From Lacinutrix venerupis (GTDB taxonomy: Bacteria; Bacteroidota; Bacteroidia; Flavobacteriales; Flavobacteriaceae): a stretch of 64,000 bases of DNA. The notes below the pieces were generated by a model. That model was not told the DNA's origin. It was given only the letters and a program-made list of their open reading frames with translations, and did not search any database. Position 1 is the stretch's first letter. The number at the start of each line of letters is the position of its first letter. Of this stretch, positions 62,672 through 64,000 are shown in pieces. The position numbers were made by a program, and so were the translations under genes. Location: contig NZ_RCCH01000001.1 of assembly GCF_003663945.1 (NCBI RefSeq), positions 248,001 through 312,000 of the forward strand, read 5' to 3'.

Positions 62672-63417
62672 ACTGCTATATTATTATCTCTTAATACTTC
62701 TTTTAAATCTTTTATTGCAATTTCACCAAAATGAAATACGCTTGCAGCCAATGCTGCGTCTGCTTTTCCTTCTTTGAAGGTATCTATAAAATGTTGAACG
62801 TTTCCTGCTCCACCTGAAGCTATAATTGGTATATTTAAAGTTTCTGATAACTTAGCTAAAGCTTCATTTGCGAAACCTGCTTTGGTACCATCGTTATTCA
62901 TTGAGGTAAATAAAATTTCTCCTGCACCTCTACTTTCAACCTCTTTAGCCCAATCGAATAAATTTAAATCGGTTGGAATACTTCCACCTGCTAAATGTAC
63001 TATCCATTCATCATTAATTTGTTTAGCATCTATAGCAACCACAACACATTGGCTACCAAATTTATTAGCCAATTCGTTAACCAATCCTGGTCTTTTTACA
63101 GCTGAAGAGTTTATAGAAACCTTATCTGCTCCAGATTTTAAAAGCACATCTACATCTTCAATAGATGAAATTCCTCCACCAACTGTAAACGGAATATTAA
63201 CGTGTTCTGCAACTTTTAAAACCATATCAATCATGGTTTTTCGTCCTTCTAAAGTCGCCGAAATATCTAGAAAAACCAGCTCGTCTGCACCTTTTACAGC
63301 ATATTGCTTCGCTAATTCTACAGGATCTCCAGCATCACGAAGGTTTACAAAATTGACACCTTTAACGGTTCTTCCGTTTTTAATGTCTAAACATGGTATA
63401 ATTCGTTTTGTAAGCAT
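62662..63417 (-). CDS. hisF: Imidazole glycerol phosphate synthase, cyclase subunit
   Basis: 251 residues, the usual HisF length. The TIM barrel has both catalytic Asp: D11 in '[10 protein letters not shown]' and D130 in 'VVVAIDAKQ'. Phosphate-binding turns are 'VGGGISS' and 'IASGGAGN'. With HisH it makes imidazole glycerol phosphate and AICAR. Its start codon is 1 bp after the hisA stop, so the two are co-translated. The last codons lie in a hairpin next to the intergenic repeats. Confidence 0.97.
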   Translation of the reverse strand: MLTKRIIPCLDIKNGRTVKGVNFVNLRDAGDPVELAKQYAVKGADELVFLDISATLEGRKTMIDMVLKVAEHVNIPFTVGGGISSIEDVDVLLKSGADKVSINSSAVKRPGLVNELANKFGSQCVVVAIDAKQINDEWIVHLAGGSIPTDLNLFDWAKEVESRGAGEILFTSMNNDGTKAGFANEALAKLSETLNIPIIASGGAGNVQHFIDTFKEGKADAALAASVFHFGEIAIKDLKEVLRDNNIAVRL

Positions 63418-63418
63418 A

Positions 63419-64000
63419 TTATAAAAATCGTTCTAATTCTTTTAATGTAATTCTGTTTTCGTAAATCGCTTTACCTATAATTACACCTTCGCAATTAATT
63501 GCAGAAAGCGTTTCTAAATCTTCAATAGTCGTTACTCCACCAGAAGCTATAAGCTTTATGGACTGACCAGAACTACCGTTTGTACATTCTTCAATTATTT
63601 TTTTATACAAATCTACTGATGGGCCTTCTAACATTCCGTCTTTTGAAATATCTGTACAAACCACATATTGAATACCTTGTTTTTGGTAATCTTTTATAAA
63701 TGGAATTACCTCTAAACTACTTTCTTCTAACCAACCACTAATGGCTATTTTTTCATTTTTACAATCTGCTCCTAAAATGATTTTTTGAGAACCATATTTA
63801 CTTATCCAACGCTCAAACATATCTCTGTTTTTAACAGCAATACTACCTCCTGTAATTTGTTTTGCTCCAGAATTAAATGCTGTAATTATATCGTTATCCG
63901 ATTTTAAACCACCTCCAAAATCAATCTTTAAGTTTGTTTTAGATGCAACTTGCTCTAAAACTCTGTAGTTTACAACATGATCGGCTTTTGCACCATCTAA
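63419..64000 (-). CDS. hisA: Phosphoribosylformimino-AICAR ribotide isomerase (5' end beyond window)
   Basis: The open frame runs from the right edge to the stop at 63419, about 193 residues, so the N-terminal third (with the first catalytic Asp) is outside. Visible HisA features are '[12 protein letters not shown]', '[12 protein letters not shown]', '[16 protein letters not shown]', the catalytic-Asp strand '[17 protein letters not shown]' and the phosphate loop 'LIASGGVTT'. Internal Met codons (for example at 63820) are not the start, because homologous sequence continues upstream. It isomerises ProFAR to PRFAR. It is followed by hisF after 1 bp. Confidence 0.95.
   Translation of the reverse strand, partial: LDGAKADHVVNYRVLEQVASKTNLKIDFGGGLKSDNDIITAFNSGAKQITGGSIAVKNRDMFERWISKYGSQKIILGADCKNEKIAISGWLEESSLEVIPFIKDYQKQGIQYVVCTDISKDGMLEGPSVDLYKKIIEECTNGSSGQSIKLIASGGVTTIEDLETLSAINCEGVIIGKAIYENRITLKELERFL

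Noticed and set aside
62882-63424. 180-codon open frame on the plus strand opposite hisF
   Set aside because: hisF is certain with both catalytic Asp in place; the opposite frame has no family features.
63419-63820. Complete short hisA starting at the Met near 63820
   Set aside because: The HisA reading frame continues upstream to the window edge with clear HisA sequence, so this Met is internal.

Overview
The window is AT-rich chromosomal DNA from a member of the Bacteroidota, most likely a marine Flavobacteriaceae. The evidence is the strong preference for A/T-ending codons, lipoprotein signals of the 'SSC' type, an OmpA-like protein with calcium-binding repeats, several DUFs common in this family (DUF1853, DUF72, DUF2461, DUF3817), poor Shine-Dalgarno sequences, and promoters with a TAnnTTTG -7 box. 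The genus cannot be fixed from the sequence alone. No rRNA, tRNA, CRISPR array, transposase or integrase was seen.

Layout. 1-5.8 kb (minus): a TetR-type regulator cut by the left edge, a YbdG-like mechanosensitive channel, an RluE-like pseudouridine synthase abutting topoisomerase III, and a DUF1853 protein. 5.9-9.9 kb (plus): an SF2 helicase, a DEAD-box RNA helicase and an RlmI-like rRNA methyltransferase, closed by a bidirectional terminator facing a ribosome hibernation factor. 10.5-15.0 kb (plus): an SLC13-type transporter, an MscS channel and an M19-like dipeptidase. 15.0-19.4 kb: an accessory island holding one large KAP-family P-loop NTPase, bracketed by near-perfect 50-bp direct repeats and palindromes. 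19.5-28.0 kb (minus): three penicillin-binding-protein-like serine hydrolases, an S41 peptidase, an SDR, an uncharacterised exported protein and a TolB-like/TPR/AraC regulator. 28.2-30.0 kb: an OmpA-family protein whose barrel domain is tandemly duplicated. 30.3-36.6 kb: a DMT transporter, an atypical zinc-ribbon SDR next to a DEAD-box helicase, a cold-shock protein, a DbpA-like helicase and an acetyltransferase. 36.6-40.7 kb (minus): redox and aldehyde metabolism plus a BrkB membrane protein. 40.9-48.9 kb: a signal-peptide-bearing dikinase with glucan-water-dikinase domain order, two class-A-beta-lactamase-like serine hydrolases and a nucleotide-transporter/HEAT fusion. 49.0-61.9 kb: an M16 protease, a TlpA-like lipoprotein, small metabolic and hypothetical genes, two tiny acidic lipoproteins in tandem, a DUF1328 peptide, a third MscS, Dps, a divergent TruA, and a LytTR regulator next to an S41-like protein. 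61.9-64.0 kb: the 3' end of a histidine operon (hisA-hisF-hisIE), with two hairpin-forming intergenic elements between hisF and hisIE.

How they may fit together. The RNA helicases, cold-shock protein, HPF, pseudouridine synthases and rRNA methyltransferase form a cold- and growth-linked RNA-handling theme. The mechanosensitive channels and Dps suit osmotic and oxidative stress. Two regions look least ordinary. One is the repeat-bracketed KAP NTPase, a candidate lone defence gene. The other is the 40.9-48.9 kb locus, where an exported ATP-dependent dikinase lies beside an NTT-type nucleotide carrier; I infer, without proof, an envelope phosphorylation system supplied with nucleotide across the inner membrane.
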